Assembly (NCBI GenBank): GCA_965279565.1 | Contig: OZ257249.1 | Span: forward strand, 620,001-684,000 | Source: Tagaea sp965279565 | GTDB taxonomy: Bacteria > Pseudomonadota > Alphaproteobacteria > CACIAM-22H2 | DNA length: 64,000 nt | Direction: 5' to 3' | Part shown: positions 42,397 to 50,953 of the stretch, one piece after another | Numbering within the stretch: the first letter of the stretch is position 1 | Layout of the letters: each line of letters starts with the position of its first letter | Position numbers and translations under genes: made by a program | The notes under the pieces: generated by a model | What the model was told of the DNA's origin: nothing | Seen by the model: only the letters and a program-made list of their open reading frames with translations | Database searches by the model: none

Positions 42397-43021
42397 AGCG
42401 CTCGCGGACATTTCGCATGTGCGGTGGTGGTTCGGCGGCGGCTCGGCCATCGCGATGCGTCTCGGCCATCGCGTCAGCTACGACGCCGACATCTTCCTGC
42501 ACGATGCGCAAGTGCTCGGTTATCTGTCGCCACGCCTCGACAATTTCTCGGCGGACCTCGCCGAGAGCTACGCCGAATCCGCCAACGGCCTGAAAATCGT
42601 GACGAAGTACGGCGACATCGATTTCGTCGTCGCGGCGGACGTCACGCCGGATGCGTCGATCGAAGAGAGAATCGACGGCATGCCGGTCCCGACACACACG
42701 AATGCCGAAATCCTGGCGAAGAAAGTCAAACACCGCGGGTTCGCCTTCACCCACCGCGACATTTTCGATCTTGCCGTGCTGATCGACCGCGACCGGACGA
42801 GCGTCGAACACGCACTGGCCCATTGCGCCGGGGTCGAGATCGAGCAGGCATTCGAGATCTGTCTTGCGCGCGCGCCGCTTCTGGCAAGCGAGTTGCCCGA
42901 ATATGTAAATCCGACTCGCCTCGGCGAAATCTACCTGCGCGACGCGGCGGGAATCGTCGGCGGCTATATCGACGACTGGAAAAGGCGCCGCCGCCTCACG
43001 CCACCTCGCGCACGAGATTGA
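42326..43021 (+). CDS. AbiEii/AbiGii-type nucleotidyltransferase toxin
   Basis: A 231-residue MNT-fold nucleotidyltransferase. The active site is WWFGGGSAIAMRLGHRVSYD (34-53) with D53 and D55, plus a third carboxylate in KYGDIDFVV (D97 or D99), and the AbiEii-specific ILAKKVKHRGF and THRDIFDLAVLIDRD. In the AbiE family such enzymes add nucleotides to tRNA acceptor stems or otherwise block growth until silenced by the antitoxin. It overlaps the antitoxin-like gene by 71 bp in another frame; the ATG at 42326 is the only start before the GGGS motif. The 26-bp overlap with the next (minus-strand) gene is convergent. Confidence 0.8.
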   Translation: MKRRPSSGTWPSSQWVLLLRTAARALADISHVRWWFGGGSAIAMRLGHRVSYDADIFLHDAQVLGYLSPRLDNFSADLAESYAESANGLKIVTKYGDIDFVVAADVTPDASIEERIDGMPVPTHTNAEILAKKVKHRGFAFTHRDIFDLAVLIDRDRTSVEHALAHCAGVEIEQAFEICLARAPLLASELPEYVNPTRLGEIYLRDAAGIVGGYIDDWKRRRRLTPPRARD

Positions 43022-43577
43022 CCAGCGGTTCCAGCCCCGGCTCGACAGGCACGCCGTCGCGGATGGCGCGCACGATGGCGGGAACCGGCCCGTCGAGATG
43101 GGCGGTTTCCATCAACACGCTGGAAAGTTCGCGCTCCGGTCGCGGCTGCAGGCTTTTGGGCAGCACGCCGGGACCCAGCTTCAGCAGCATGCCGGCAAGG
43201 GCGGCGCGTTCGACGTCGTCGCCGCCGATTCCGCGGCTGGCCGCCATCGTCGTGATCCGGGCGGCTGCCCGGCGGGCCTGTGCCGCCCCCACCGGGTCGC
43301 GCTTGTCGGCAAGTGCGAGCAGCGTGCGCGCCAGCCGGCGCACGGCATCCTCGGGATCGGCGCCCGCCGCGTTGGCCGCGAACGGCACGTTGACGAGCGG
43401 CCCCGGCCCCATGCCCGGCTTGTGCCGGCGGGCCACTTTCAGCACGTATTCCTCGGGCGGACGGTCGGCTTCGAGGCGCCGCTCGTAGGCCGCGCGCAGG
43501 CGCAGGACCACGGCAAGGCCGGCCGCCAGCAGCATCCCCCACGCCAGAAAATCCAGGTCGATGTTGGTTACGTCCAT
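42996..43577 (-). CDS. Membrane-anchored hypothetical protein
   Basis: A 193-residue protein with one N-terminal membrane helix (about 9-27) and a soluble C-terminal part with several amphipathic helices (ARRAAARITTMAAS, ELSSVLMETAH). No known domain is recognised. The ATG at 43577 (MDVTNIDLDFLAWGM) places the helix correctly. It is divergent from the WcaJ-like gene (73 bp) and convergent with the toxin gene, where the last 26 bp overlap. Confidence 0.6.
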   Translation of the reverse strand: MDVTNIDLDFLAWGMLLAAGLAVVLRLRAAYERRLEADRPPEEYVLKVARRHKPGMGPGPLVNVPFAANAAGADPEDAVRRLARTLLALADKRDPVGAAQARRAAARITTMAASRGIGGDDVERAALAGMLLKLGPGVLPKSLQPRPERELSSVLMETAHLDGPVPAIVRAIRDGVPVEPGLEPLVNLVREVA

Positions 43578-43649
43578 GGCGTGAAATGCTACACCCCCGT
43601 TCGCCGTTTTGTCCCGAGATCGACTTTGCTTCCGGCGACGGGGTGGCTT

Positions 43650-45113
43650 ATGCTCGCGCAGCTTCAAATGCCCGCAGGACTTGGGCAACAGACTGAAATG
43701 AAACGGAAAAATAACGTCGTCGCGGCCGATCTGCAGACCTTGGTGCTCGGGGCGCTGCGGGTGGCCGATGTCGGCGTGGTCGCGCTCGCGGCCTGGGTCG
43801 CCTACTGGGCGCGCCACGACAGCTGGGCCATTCCCGACCTCTATCTGATCGCCATCCTCGCCGCGATGGGCCTCGCCGCGAACTACATGCAGATCGCGCG
43901 GCTCTACGTGTTCGAGAACCTGTCGCGGCTGGCCAGCCAGTTCGGCAAGATCGCGATGGCGTGGACCGGCGTGATGGCGAGCCTGATCGCACTCGCCTAT
44001 TTCACCCAGACCTCCGTCGCCTTCAGCCGCGCCTTCGCGCTGGGCTGGCTGGCGCTTGGCTTCGGCGGCCTCATCCTCGTGCGGCTGCTGCTGCTGATGC
44101 AGATCGACCGCTGGCGCGCGCAGGGCCGCCTCGCGATGAACGTCGCCGTGATCGGAGCGGGCGAGATGGGCCGCGCCTTCCTCAAGCACATGGCCGACGT
44201 GCGCACGCAGGAATACCGGATCGTCGGCGTGTTCGACGACCGGCGCGACCGCCTGCCCGACACGGTCGAGGGCCTGCAGATCGCCGGCACGGTCGACGAC
44301 CTGATCGCCTATTGCCGCAAGAACCCGGTCGACGAGATCGTCGTCGCCCTGCCCTGGCAGGCCTCGGCCGACCTGCAGGATCTGATCAAGAAGCTGAAGG
44401 TCGTGCCGGTCGACGTAAAGCTGTGCCCCGACTATATCGGCACCTACCTGCCCGCGCGCGGCTTCCACGCCATCGCCGGCATCCCGATGCTGTCGGTGCT
44501 GGAGCGCCCGCTGTCGGGCTGGAGCCTGGTGCTGAAGGCGCTGGAGGACCGCATCCTCGCCGCCGTGCTGCTGGTCGTGCTGTCGCCGCTGCTGCTGGCG
44601 GTCTTCGCGGCCGTCAAGCTCGACAGCCCGGGCCCGGCCTTGTTCCGCCAGCGGCGCTACGGCTTCGCCAACAACGAGATCGTCGTGTTCAAGTTCCGCA
44701 CGATGTACCACCAGCGCGCCGAGGAGCCGAGCGTGCCGCAGGCGACCAAGGACGATCCGCGCGTCACGCGCGTGGGCCGGTTCCTGCGCCGCTCGTCGCT
44801 CGACGAGTTCCCGCAGCTCCTCAACGTGCTGATGGGCGACATGTCGCTCGTGGGACCGCGCCCGCACGCGGTCGCGCACAACGAGCAGTACGCCAAGGTC
44901 ATCGACGACTATCTCGCGCGCCACCGCGTCAAGCCGGGCATGACCGGCTGGGCGCAGGTCAACGGCCTGCGCGGCGAGACCGACACGCCCGAGAAGATGC
45001 GCCGGCGCGTGCAGTTCGACCTGTTCTACATCGACAACTGGTCGCTGCTGTTCGACATGAAGATCCTGGCGCTGACGCCGCTCGCCATAATGGGCAAGGA
45101 AAACGCGTACTAG
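43650..45113 (+). CDS. Undecaprenyl-phosphate glucose phosphotransferase (WcaJ-type)
   Basis: Initiating enzyme of exopolysaccharide or capsule repeat synthesis: transfers a sugar-1-phosphate from UDP-sugar to undecaprenyl phosphate. It is 487 residues from the ATG at 43650 (471 from the ATG at 43698, also possible). There are five membrane helices (four within about 35-155, the fifth near 300), a Rossmann-like middle domain (VAVIGAGEMGRAFL, about 167-180), and a C-terminal catalytic domain with VFKFRTMY, RRSSLDEFPQLLNVLMGDMS and GPRPH, the family signature. The nearby UXS-type decarboxylase and membrane glycosyltransferase-like gene fit the same pathway, though no full polysaccharide cluster is present. 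Confidence 0.9.
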   Translation: MLAQLQMPAGLGQQTEMKRKNNVVAADLQTLVLGALRVADVGVVALAAWVAYWARHDSWAIPDLYLIAILAAMGLAANYMQIARLYVFENLSRLASQFGKIAMAWTGVMASLIALAYFTQTSVAFSRAFALGWLALGFGGLILVRLLLLMQIDRWRAQGRLAMNVAVIGAGEMGRAFLKHMADVRTQEYRIVGVFDDRRDRLPDTVEGLQIAGTVDDLIAYCRKNPVDEIVVALPWQASADLQDLIKKLKVVPVDVKLCPDYIGTYLPARGFHAIAGIPMLSVLERPLSGWSLVLKALEDRILAAVLLVVLSPLLLAVFAAVKLDSPGPALFRQRRYGFANNEIVVFKFRTMYHQRAEEPSVPQATKDDPRVTRVGRFLRRSSLDEFPQLLNVLMGDMSLVGPRPHAVAHNEQYAKVIDDYLARHRVKPGMTGWAQVNGLRGETDTPEKMRRRVQFDLFYIDNWSLLFDMKILALTPLAIMGKENAY

Positions 45114-46609
45114 CGCACGCGGCGATAGAGACGGAAGTCGCCGTCCGCCGCGACCTCCCGCCAGCCGTTCGCCTCGGGCCGGGGACCCAGATTCGTCTCG
45201 ACGTACCAGGTGGAATCGGCGAACCAGCCGATGTCGCGCGCGTCGAGATATTCCCAGATGCGCCCGCGCCATTGCAGCGCCTCCGCATTGACCTTGCCGT
45301 CCACGTTGACGACGTAGGCGCGCCGGAACCCGAGCATGCCCGACTGGCCGGCCGCCACGACGTCGCCGGGCAGGACGTGCTTCTCGACCAGTGCAAGCTG
45401 CACGTGGTGCGAGGATGCGCCGAACAATCCTTCGCCGCGCCAGGCCAGCACGAGCAGGACCGCCGTCAGCCCCGCCGCTGCCGCCATCGCGGCGGGGGCG
45501 GCGCGCGGGGCGGCGCGCGCGGCGAGCGGAGGCACGAAGACGAAGGCGAGCAGCGAGAGCGGTGCAAAATAGCGGATGTAGAACCAGTCGGCGAAGAACA
45601 CGAGCCCGTAATAGGGCACGAGGACCGCATAGGTCGCGAGCAGGATGCCGGCGAAGGCGCGGCTTTCCGGCTCGATCGGGCCGACGAGCTGCCGTCGGCG
45701 CGCGAACAGGACGAGTGCGACGATCCCGGCGATCGCGAGCACGCGCAGCGCGTCGCTCCACCACGCCTCGTGCGCGCCGGCGAATATCCAGGGCACGGCG
45801 ACCGAGCGCAGCGCCCAGAGTGCCGTCAGCGCGCGCTCGGGCGACAGTTCCAGCGACTGCTGCGCGAAGCCCGAGATCGGCATCGGATGGCCGAATACGG
45901 CCACGTTGTAGATCCACCACGGCGACGAGACGAGCACGGCGATGCCGCCCACCGTGAAGCAGCGCAGGATCGCCGCCCCGAACGCCGATCGGCCCTGCCA
46001 CAGTTCGGCAAGGCAGAACGCCGCGACGAACACGGCCGCATCGATGCGCGCCAGCACCAGCATGCCGAGCAGCACGCCCATCGCGATCCGGTCGCCCGGC
46101 AGGTGACGCCAGTCGCGCGTGTAGAGCCGCCAGACGGCGGCATAGAGTGCGAGCTGCAGCCCCGTCTCGAGGCCGGTGTAGAAATCGTTGTAGGCCTTGA
46201 TCGCCGCGAGATAGCCGACGAACGCGAGCACCGCCGCCAGCCTTCGTTCGTCGCGCGCCCCGTCCCACGCGTCGCGCGCGAGGCTCGCGACGAGCAGCGC
46301 CCCCGCCCCGTGCACGAGTGCGGCGAGCAGCAGCGCCGCGCGCAGCCCCGCTTCCGCCCCGCCGCCGACGAGCGCGAAGCACGCCGCCTCGAGGAACGTG
46401 AAGAGCGGCTGGAAGCCGTTGGTCGGCGAAACGCCGTCGATCGTGACGCCGAGGCCGCGCGCCACCGCGCGCGCCACGGTCAGCGCGTACCAGCCGTCCT
46501 CGGCGATCGGCGTGGCGTAGAGCGCCGCCGACGGGCGGCCGGCGAGTGCGGCGTAGAGCAGCCAGAGTGCGGCACCGGCGGCGGCAAGCAGGCGGGGGAT
46601 CGACGGCAT
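45110..46609 (-). CDS. Polytopic membrane protein, GT39/ArnT-like glycosyltransferase candidate
   Basis: A 499-residue protein with about 11 predicted membrane helices. The N-terminal loop EDGWYALTVARAVARGLG (about 36-53) recalls the acidic first loop of GT-C glycosyltransferases such as ArnT and Pmt, which use polyprenyl-linked sugars; TNGFQPLFT follows it. The C-terminal region (about 390-499) is soluble and outside. The sugar and acceptor are unknown. The stop shares CTAG with the stop of the WcaJ-type gene. Confidence 0.6.
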   Translation of the reverse strand: MPSIPRLLAAAGAALWLLYAALAGRPSAALYATPIAEDGWYALTVARAVARGLGVTIDGVSPTNGFQPLFTFLEAACFALVGGGAEAGLRAALLLAALVHGAGALLVASLARDAWDGARDERRLAAVLAFVGYLAAIKAYNDFYTGLETGLQLALYAAVWRLYTRDWRHLPGDRIAMGVLLGMLVLARIDAAVFVAAFCLAELWQGRSAFGAAILRCFTVGGIAVLVSSPWWIYNVAVFGHPMPISGFAQQSLELSPERALTALWALRSVAVPWIFAGAHEAWWSDALRVLAIAGIVALVLFARRRQLVGPIEPESRAFAGILLATYAVLVPYYGLVFFADWFYIRYFAPLSLLAFVFVPPLAARAAPRAAPAAMAAAAGLTAVLLVLAWRGEGLFGASSHHVQLALVEKHVLPGDVVAAGQSGMLGFRRAYVVNVDGKVNAEALQWRGRIWEYLDARDIGWFADSTWYVETNLGPRPEANGWREVAADGDFRLYRRVR

Positions 46610-46623
46610 CGGCAACCCGCCGC

Positions 46624-47175
46624 TCAGAGATGTTCGCGCGGCGCGTGCTTGGCGAGGATGCGCTGCAGCGTGCGGCGATGCATGTTGAGCCGGCGCGCGG
46701 TTTCCGAGACGTTGCGGTCGCACTGCTCGAACACGCGCTGGATATGCTCCCAGCGCACCCGGTCGGCCGACATCGGATGCTCGGGCGGGGCCGGCAGCGC
46801 GCGGTCGATCGCCTGGAGGGCGGCGTCGATCGCGTCGGCGTCGGACGGCTTGGGCAGGTAGTCGACCGCACCCGCCTTGATCGCGGCGACCGACGTGGCG
46901 ATGTTGCCATAGCCCGTCAGGATCACGATGCGCGCGTCGGGTGCGAGTTCGCGGATGCGCGGGACGAGGTCGAGCCCCGACCCGTCGCCGAGCTTCAGGT
47001 CGACGACCGCGAATTCGGGCGCGTGTGCCTCGATCGCCGCACCGGCGGCGGCGATGGATTCGGCCATCGACACGGTGTAGCCGCGCCGCTCCATCGCGCG
47101 CGCCAGGCGCAGGCGGAAGGGTTCGTCGTCCTCGACGATCAGGAGGTGCTTGCTGCCGGAATCGATCTCGCTCAT
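46624..47175 (-). CDS. regA: Redox response regulator RegA/ActR/PrrA
   Basis: Response regulator of the RegB/RegA (PrrBA, ActSR) system, which controls photosynthesis, carbon and nitrogen fixation and respiration in alphaproteobacteria. It is 183 residues: a receiver (10-120) with acceptor D59 (VVDLKLGDGSGL), T90-region LTGYG and K in YLPKPSD, a short Pro-rich linker, then a Fis-type helix-turn-helix ETARRLNMHRRTLQRIL near the C terminus, nearly invariant in RegA. The ATG at 47175 is 16 bp after the stop of the sensor gene, on the same strand. Confidence 0.92.
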   Translation of the reverse strand: MSEIDSGSKHLLIVEDDEPFRLRLARAMERRGYTVSMAESIAAAGAAIEAHAPEFAVVDLKLGDGSGLDLVPRIRELAPDARIVILTGYGNIATSVAAIKAGAVDYLPKPSDADAIDAALQAIDRALPAPPEHPMSADRVRWEHIQRVFEQCDRNVSETARRLNMHRRTLQRILAKHAPREHL

Positions 47176-47191
47176 CTGGACCTTGCGTGCG

Positions 47192-48511
47192 TCATCTGCC
47201 TGCGCCGGCGAAGGCGGATCGCGGCCACACGACCGCCACCTTCGCTCCTCCACCCTCGGAATTCGTGCAGGATACCGCACCTCCGGACCGGGAAAGCAAC
47301 GTCGTTGCGATGAAGATGCCCAGGCCCATGTGGTCGCCCTCGCCCGAGCGCGTCGAAACATAGGGCTCGCCGAGCCGTCCGAGGATTTCCGGGGCGAACC
47401 CCGGGCCGTCGTCGAGCACCTCGACCCCGACCGAGCCCGCGTCGGACCAGACCCGGATGTCGACCTTCTCGCGCGCGAACTGGCAGGCGTTCTCGACCAG
47501 CGTGCCGATGGCCTGCACCATCTCGGGCGTGCGCGCGGTCGGCGGATCGTACCCGTCGGCATAGTCGAGCCTGATTTCCGGCACGACCTGGCCGCGCGCG
47601 TAGCGTGCCGCGATCTCGCGCATCAGCACCGACAGGCGCGGGCGCGGGAACGGGTTGCCTTCCGGCCCGCCGCCTTCGGGCTTGGCCGCCAGACGCGCGA
47701 GGATGTCGCGACAGCGCATCGATTCCTGCAGCAGCAGTTCGGCATCCTCGCGCACCGGGCCGGGCGGCGCGTCGCGCGCCAGTTCCTTGGCGACGAGTGC
47801 AATGGTGGCAAGCGGCGTGCCCAGCTCGTGCGCCGCCGCCGCCGCGAGCCCGCCCACAGCACTCATCCGGTTCTCGCGCGCCAGTGCCGCCTGCGCCGCG
47901 GCCAGCGCATCCGACATCTGGCGCGCCTCGTCGGCAAGGCGGCCGACATAGGCGGCGACGAACACGATGGTCAGCGACAGCGCCAGCCACAGCCCGAACG
48001 AGAAGGCCGGCGGGAGCCCGTGGCCGGCGGGCGCACCGGGCAACGGTTCGTGCCACAACGCCAGCATGCCGGCGGCCGCCGTCGCGATGGCGCCCAGGAT
48101 CACGGTCGAGAACCGGGTCAGCGACGTGGCCGCGACCGCGACGGGGGCGACCAGCAGCACGGCGAAGGGGTTGATCAGCCCGCCCGTGAAATAGAGCAGC
48201 GTGGCGAGCTGCAGGATGTCGTAGCCGAGCACGGCGCCCGCCGCGAGATCGTCGAGCCGGCCCGCCGGCGGGCGGTCGAAGGCGAGCACGACGTTCAGCA
48301 CCGCCGAGACGAGGACGGCACCCAGCGTGGCGGGCAGCGAGAATTCGTAGCCGAGCCCGAAATAGACGAACAGGATCGCCGCCGCCTGCCCCGAGACGGC
48401 GACCCAGCGCACGCCGACGAGCGTGCGCAGACGCACGCGGCCGACCGGCGGATTGGCCGCGGCGGGGCGGATCGGAGGGGCGGGGATCGGCGGCGTCATG
48501 GCGATGGGCAC
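47192..48511 (-). CDS. regB: Redox sensor histidine kinase RegB/ActS/PrrB
   Basis: Membrane sensor of the RegBA pair, 439 residues. Six helices lie between about 30 and 195; GGLINPF (110-116) is the conserved quinone-binding heptapeptide. The phosphorylated H228 is in AAAAAHELGTPLATI and C267 in SMRCRDIL is the redox-active cysteine that forms the intermolecular disulfide, so both known sensing elements are intact. N-, G1- and G2-boxes (LVENACQFA, LDDGPGFAP, GLGIFIA) complete the ATP site. regA follows 16 bp downstream. Divergent from an ABC exporter operon with only 38 bp between starts. Confidence 0.93.
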   Translation of the reverse strand: MPIAMTPPIPAPPIRPAAANPPVGRVRLRTLVGVRWVAVSGQAAAILFVYFGLGYEFSLPATLGAVLVSAVLNVVLAFDRPPAGRLDDLAAGAVLGYDILQLATLLYFTGGLINPFAVLLVAPVAVAATSLTRFSTVILGAIATAAAGMLALWHEPLPGAPAGHGLPPAFSFGLWLALSLTIVFVAAYVGRLADEARQMSDALAAAQAALARENRMSAVGGLAAAAAHELGTPLATIALVAKELARDAPPGPVREDAELLLQESMRCRDILARLAAKPEGGGPEGNPFPRPRLSVLMREIAARYARGQVVPEIRLDYADGYDPPTARTPEMVQAIGTLVENACQFAREKVDIRVWSDAGSVGVEVLDDGPGFAPEILGRLGEPYVSTRSGEGDHMGLGIFIATTLLSRSGGAVSCTNSEGGGAKVAVVWPRSAFAGAGR

Positions 48512-48549
48512 TCTGGCCTCCGAGGTCGGAACGCGGCATATATCATCCC

Positions 48550-49311
48550 ATGAACCGGGACGCGATCAATGTCGAGGGACTGACCAAGCGCTTCCGCGAA
48601 GACGGCCCGCCGGCCGTCGACGCGATCTCGTTCGCGGTGCCGCGCGGGGCCATCGTCGGCCTGCTCGGCGGCAACGGGGCCGGCAAGACGACGACCATTT
48701 CCATGCTGCTGGGCATCCTCGTGCCGACGGCCGGGCGCGTCACGGTGCTCGGCCACGACATGCTGACGCACCGCTTCCGCGCATTGCCCTTCCTCAACTT
48801 CTCGTCGCCCTATGTCGACCTGCCGGGCCGGCTGACGGTGCGCGAGAACCTGTCGGTGTTCGGCCGGCTCTACGGCGTGCGCGATCTCGATGCGCGCATC
48901 GACGAGCTTGCCGGCGAGCTCGACCTCGTCGCGATCCTCGACCGCAAGACCGGTTCGCTGTCGTCGGGCCAGAAGACGCGCGCCGCACTCGCCAAGGCGC
49001 TGGTCAACCGGCCCGAGCTGCTGCTGCTCGACGAGCCGACCGCCAGCCTCGATCCCGACACCGCCGACCGGGTGCGGGCACACCTCGAAAGCTACGCGCG
49101 CAAGGCGCACGCCTCGATCCTGCTCGCCTCGCACAACATGGCCGAGGTCGAGCGCCTGTGCGCCGATGTGCTGATGATGAAGGGCGGCAAGATCGTCGAC
49201 CGGGGTGCGCCCGACACGCTGATCCGCCGCTACGGACGCGAGGACATGGAACAGGTCTTCCTCGACATCGCGCGCGGGACGAGCTCGACCGGCAGCGAGG
49301 CCGCGCAATGA
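48550..49311 (+). CDS. ABC-2 type exporter, ATP-binding protein
   Basis: A 253-residue ATPase. Walker A is GGNGAGKTT (40-48), the Q-loop lies in LNFSSPYVDLP, the signature is LSSGQKTRAALAKAL, Walker B LLLLDEPTASLD and the switch His ASHN. It resembles the DrrA/NodI/CcmA group. It is followed by its permease (ATGA overlap) and a hydrolase, all translationally coupled. The substrate may be a polyketide-like, lipid or polysaccharide compound; the sequence does not tell. The position opposite regB is conserved in some alphaproteobacteria, as I recall, but that needs a genome comparison. Confidence 0.88.
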   Translation: MNRDAINVEGLTKRFREDGPPAVDAISFAVPRGAIVGLLGGNGAGKTTTISMLLGILVPTAGRVTVLGHDMLTHRFRALPFLNFSSPYVDLPGRLTVRENLSVFGRLYGVRDLDARIDELAGELDLVAILDRKTGSLSSGQKTRAALAKALVNRPELLLLDEPTASLDPDTADRVRAHLESYARKAHASILLASHNMAEVERLCADVLMMKGGKIVDRGAPDTLIRRYGREDMEQVFLDIARGTSSTGSEAAQ

Positions 49312-50120
49312 ACGCGAGCCCGCTTGCCGCCAGCCTCGGCCGGCTGGGCGCGATGCTGTCGCGCCACTACTACCTGTTCCGCGGGTCGTGGACGCGCGTG
49401 TTCGACCTGATGTATTGGCCGCTGCTCCAGATGGTGATCTGGGGTTTCATCACGCTGTTCCTGAACCAGCATTCCAACTGGTTCGCGCAGGCCGCCGGCG
49501 TGCTGATCGGCGCTGTCCTGCTGTGGGACGTGCTGGTGCGCGCGCAGTTCGGCTTCACGCTGTCGCTGCTGGAAGAAATGTGGTCGCGCAACCTCGCGAA
49601 CCTGTTCGTCTCGCCGCTGCGCCCGTTCGAGTTCGGCCTGTCGCTGATGATGCTGGGCGTCATCCGCTCGATGATCGGCGTGATCCCGGCGGCCCTGCTG
49701 GCGATCCCGCTCTTCCACTATTCGGTCTTCGAGATGGGCCTGCCGCTGATCGCATTCTGGTCGATGCTGATCATGCTCGGCTGGTCGATCGGGCTGATGA
49801 TCGCTTCGCTGCTGTTCCGCTTCGGGCTCGCGGCGGAATCCTACGCGTGGGCGTCGATCTTCCTGATCCAGCCGGTCTCGGGCGTGTGGTACCCGGTCGC
49901 GGTCCTGCCCGACTGGCTGAAGCCGGTCGCGTGGGCGCTGCCGACCACGCATGTGTTCGAAGGCATGCGCGCCCTCGTCATCGGCGGCACGTTCCGCTGG
50001 GACCTGCTCGCCTCGGCCGCAGCACTCAACCTCGTCTATCTCGCCCTCGGCTTCGCGGCGTTCCTCTACGCCTTCGGGCGCGCGCGCATGCGCGGCCAGC
50101 TGATCCAGTCGAGCGAATGA
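49308..50120 (+). CDS. ABC-2 type exporter, permease
   Basis: A 270-residue ABC-2 membrane protein with six helices (about 33-55, 65-85, 120-145, 150-175, 182-205 and 235-255). FRGSWTRVFDLMYWPLLQM and NLFVSPLRPFEFG are typical of the family. ATGA couplings join it to the ATPase upstream and to the hydrolase downstream. Confidence 0.87.
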   Translation: MNASPLAASLGRLGAMLSRHYYLFRGSWTRVFDLMYWPLLQMVIWGFITLFLNQHSNWFAQAAGVLIGAVLLWDVLVRAQFGFTLSLLEEMWSRNLANLFVSPLRPFEFGLSLMMLGVIRSMIGVIPAALLAIPLFHYSVFEMGLPLIAFWSMLIMLGWSIGLMIASLLFRFGLAAESYAWASIFLIQPVSGVWYPVAVLPDWLKPVAWALPTTHVFEGMRALVIGGTFRWDLLASAAALNLVYLALGFAAFLYAFGRARMRGQLIQSSE

Positions 50121-50953
50121 TGATCCGCGCGGTTGCGGCACTCGTCCTGCTCACCGCACCGGCCGCGGCACTGGAGCGCGTCACATTCGCGTCGGCGAAC
50201 GGCGACGCGATCGGCGGCGTCTTCGCGAAGCCCGAAGGTGCCGGCCCGTTCCCTGCCGTTGTACTTCTGCACGGCTGCGGCGGTTTCCTGCGTTCGGACG
50301 GGCGGCTTTCCTCGCGCGACGCGCAGTGGAACGCGCTGCTGGTCAAGCGCGGCTATGCCGTGCTGCATGTCGACAGCTTCGGCCCGCGCGGCCTGCGCGA
50401 GACCTGCACGCTGCGCGACCCGCCGGTCCGACCCGAGCGCGAGCGGCCCTTCGACGCCTATGGCGGCCTTGCCTGGCTGCAGGCCCGGCCCGACATCGCA
50501 CCCGCGCGCATCGGCCTGATGGGCTGGTCGAACGGCGCCATGGCCGTGCTGTCGACGCTGCGCGTCGATGCACCGGCACGGCCCGCCCTTGCCGCGGATT
50601 TCCGCCTGGCGGTCGCGTTCTATCCAGGCTGCCGCGCCGTCGCGGCCGTGAAGCCCGAATGGGACACGAAGATCGCGCTGACGATCCTGATCGGCGAGGC
50701 CGACGACTGGACGAACGCGCCGCCCTGCGTGGCGCTGGCCGGGAAATCCGCCGCGCGCGGCGCACCCGTGTCGATCAAGGTCTATCCGGGCGCCTATCAC
50801 GATTTCGACGCGCCCGACACGAAGCTGCGCGTGCGCGAGAACGTCGCCAGCACGCGCAGCCGCACCGCGACGATCGGCACCGATCCGGCCGCGCGCGACG
50901 ATGCGCTTTCGCGCGTGCCGGCATTGCTCGACGAAGCGCTGAAGGCCCGCTAG
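50117..50953 (+). CDS. Exported dienelactone-hydrolase-family enzyme
   Basis: A 278-residue alpha/beta hydrolase with a signal peptide (MMIRAVAALVLLTAPAAA, cut before LERV). The nucleophile is Ser in GLMGWSNGAMAV rather than the Cys of true dienelactone hydrolase. The acid is likely in IGEADDWT and the base in GAYHDFDAP. Periplasmic location and coupling to an ABC-2 exporter by ATGA suggest it trims or releases the exported compound. The stop shares CTAG with the convergent LysR gene. Confidence 0.82.
   Translation: MMIRAVAALVLLTAPAAALERVTFASANGDAIGGVFAKPEGAGPFPAVVLLHGCGGFLRSDGRLSSRDAQWNALLVKRGYAVLHVDSFGPRGLRETCTLRDPPVRPERERPFDAYGGLAWLQARPDIAPARIGLMGWSNGAMAVLSTLRVDAPARPALAADFRLAVAFYPGCRAVAAVKPEWDTKIALTILIGEADDWTNAPPCVALAGKSAARGAPVSIKVYPGAYHDFDAPDTKLRVRENVASTRSRTATIGTDPAARDDALSRVPALLDEALKAR

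Noticed and set aside
42996..46910. Open minus-strand frame of about 1300 codons
   Set aside because: It is antisense to the WcaJ-type gene and out of frame with the regA and GT39-like genes. The product is Arg/Ala/Gly-rich without motifs. Only its last 193 codons (to 43577) form a plausible separate protein.
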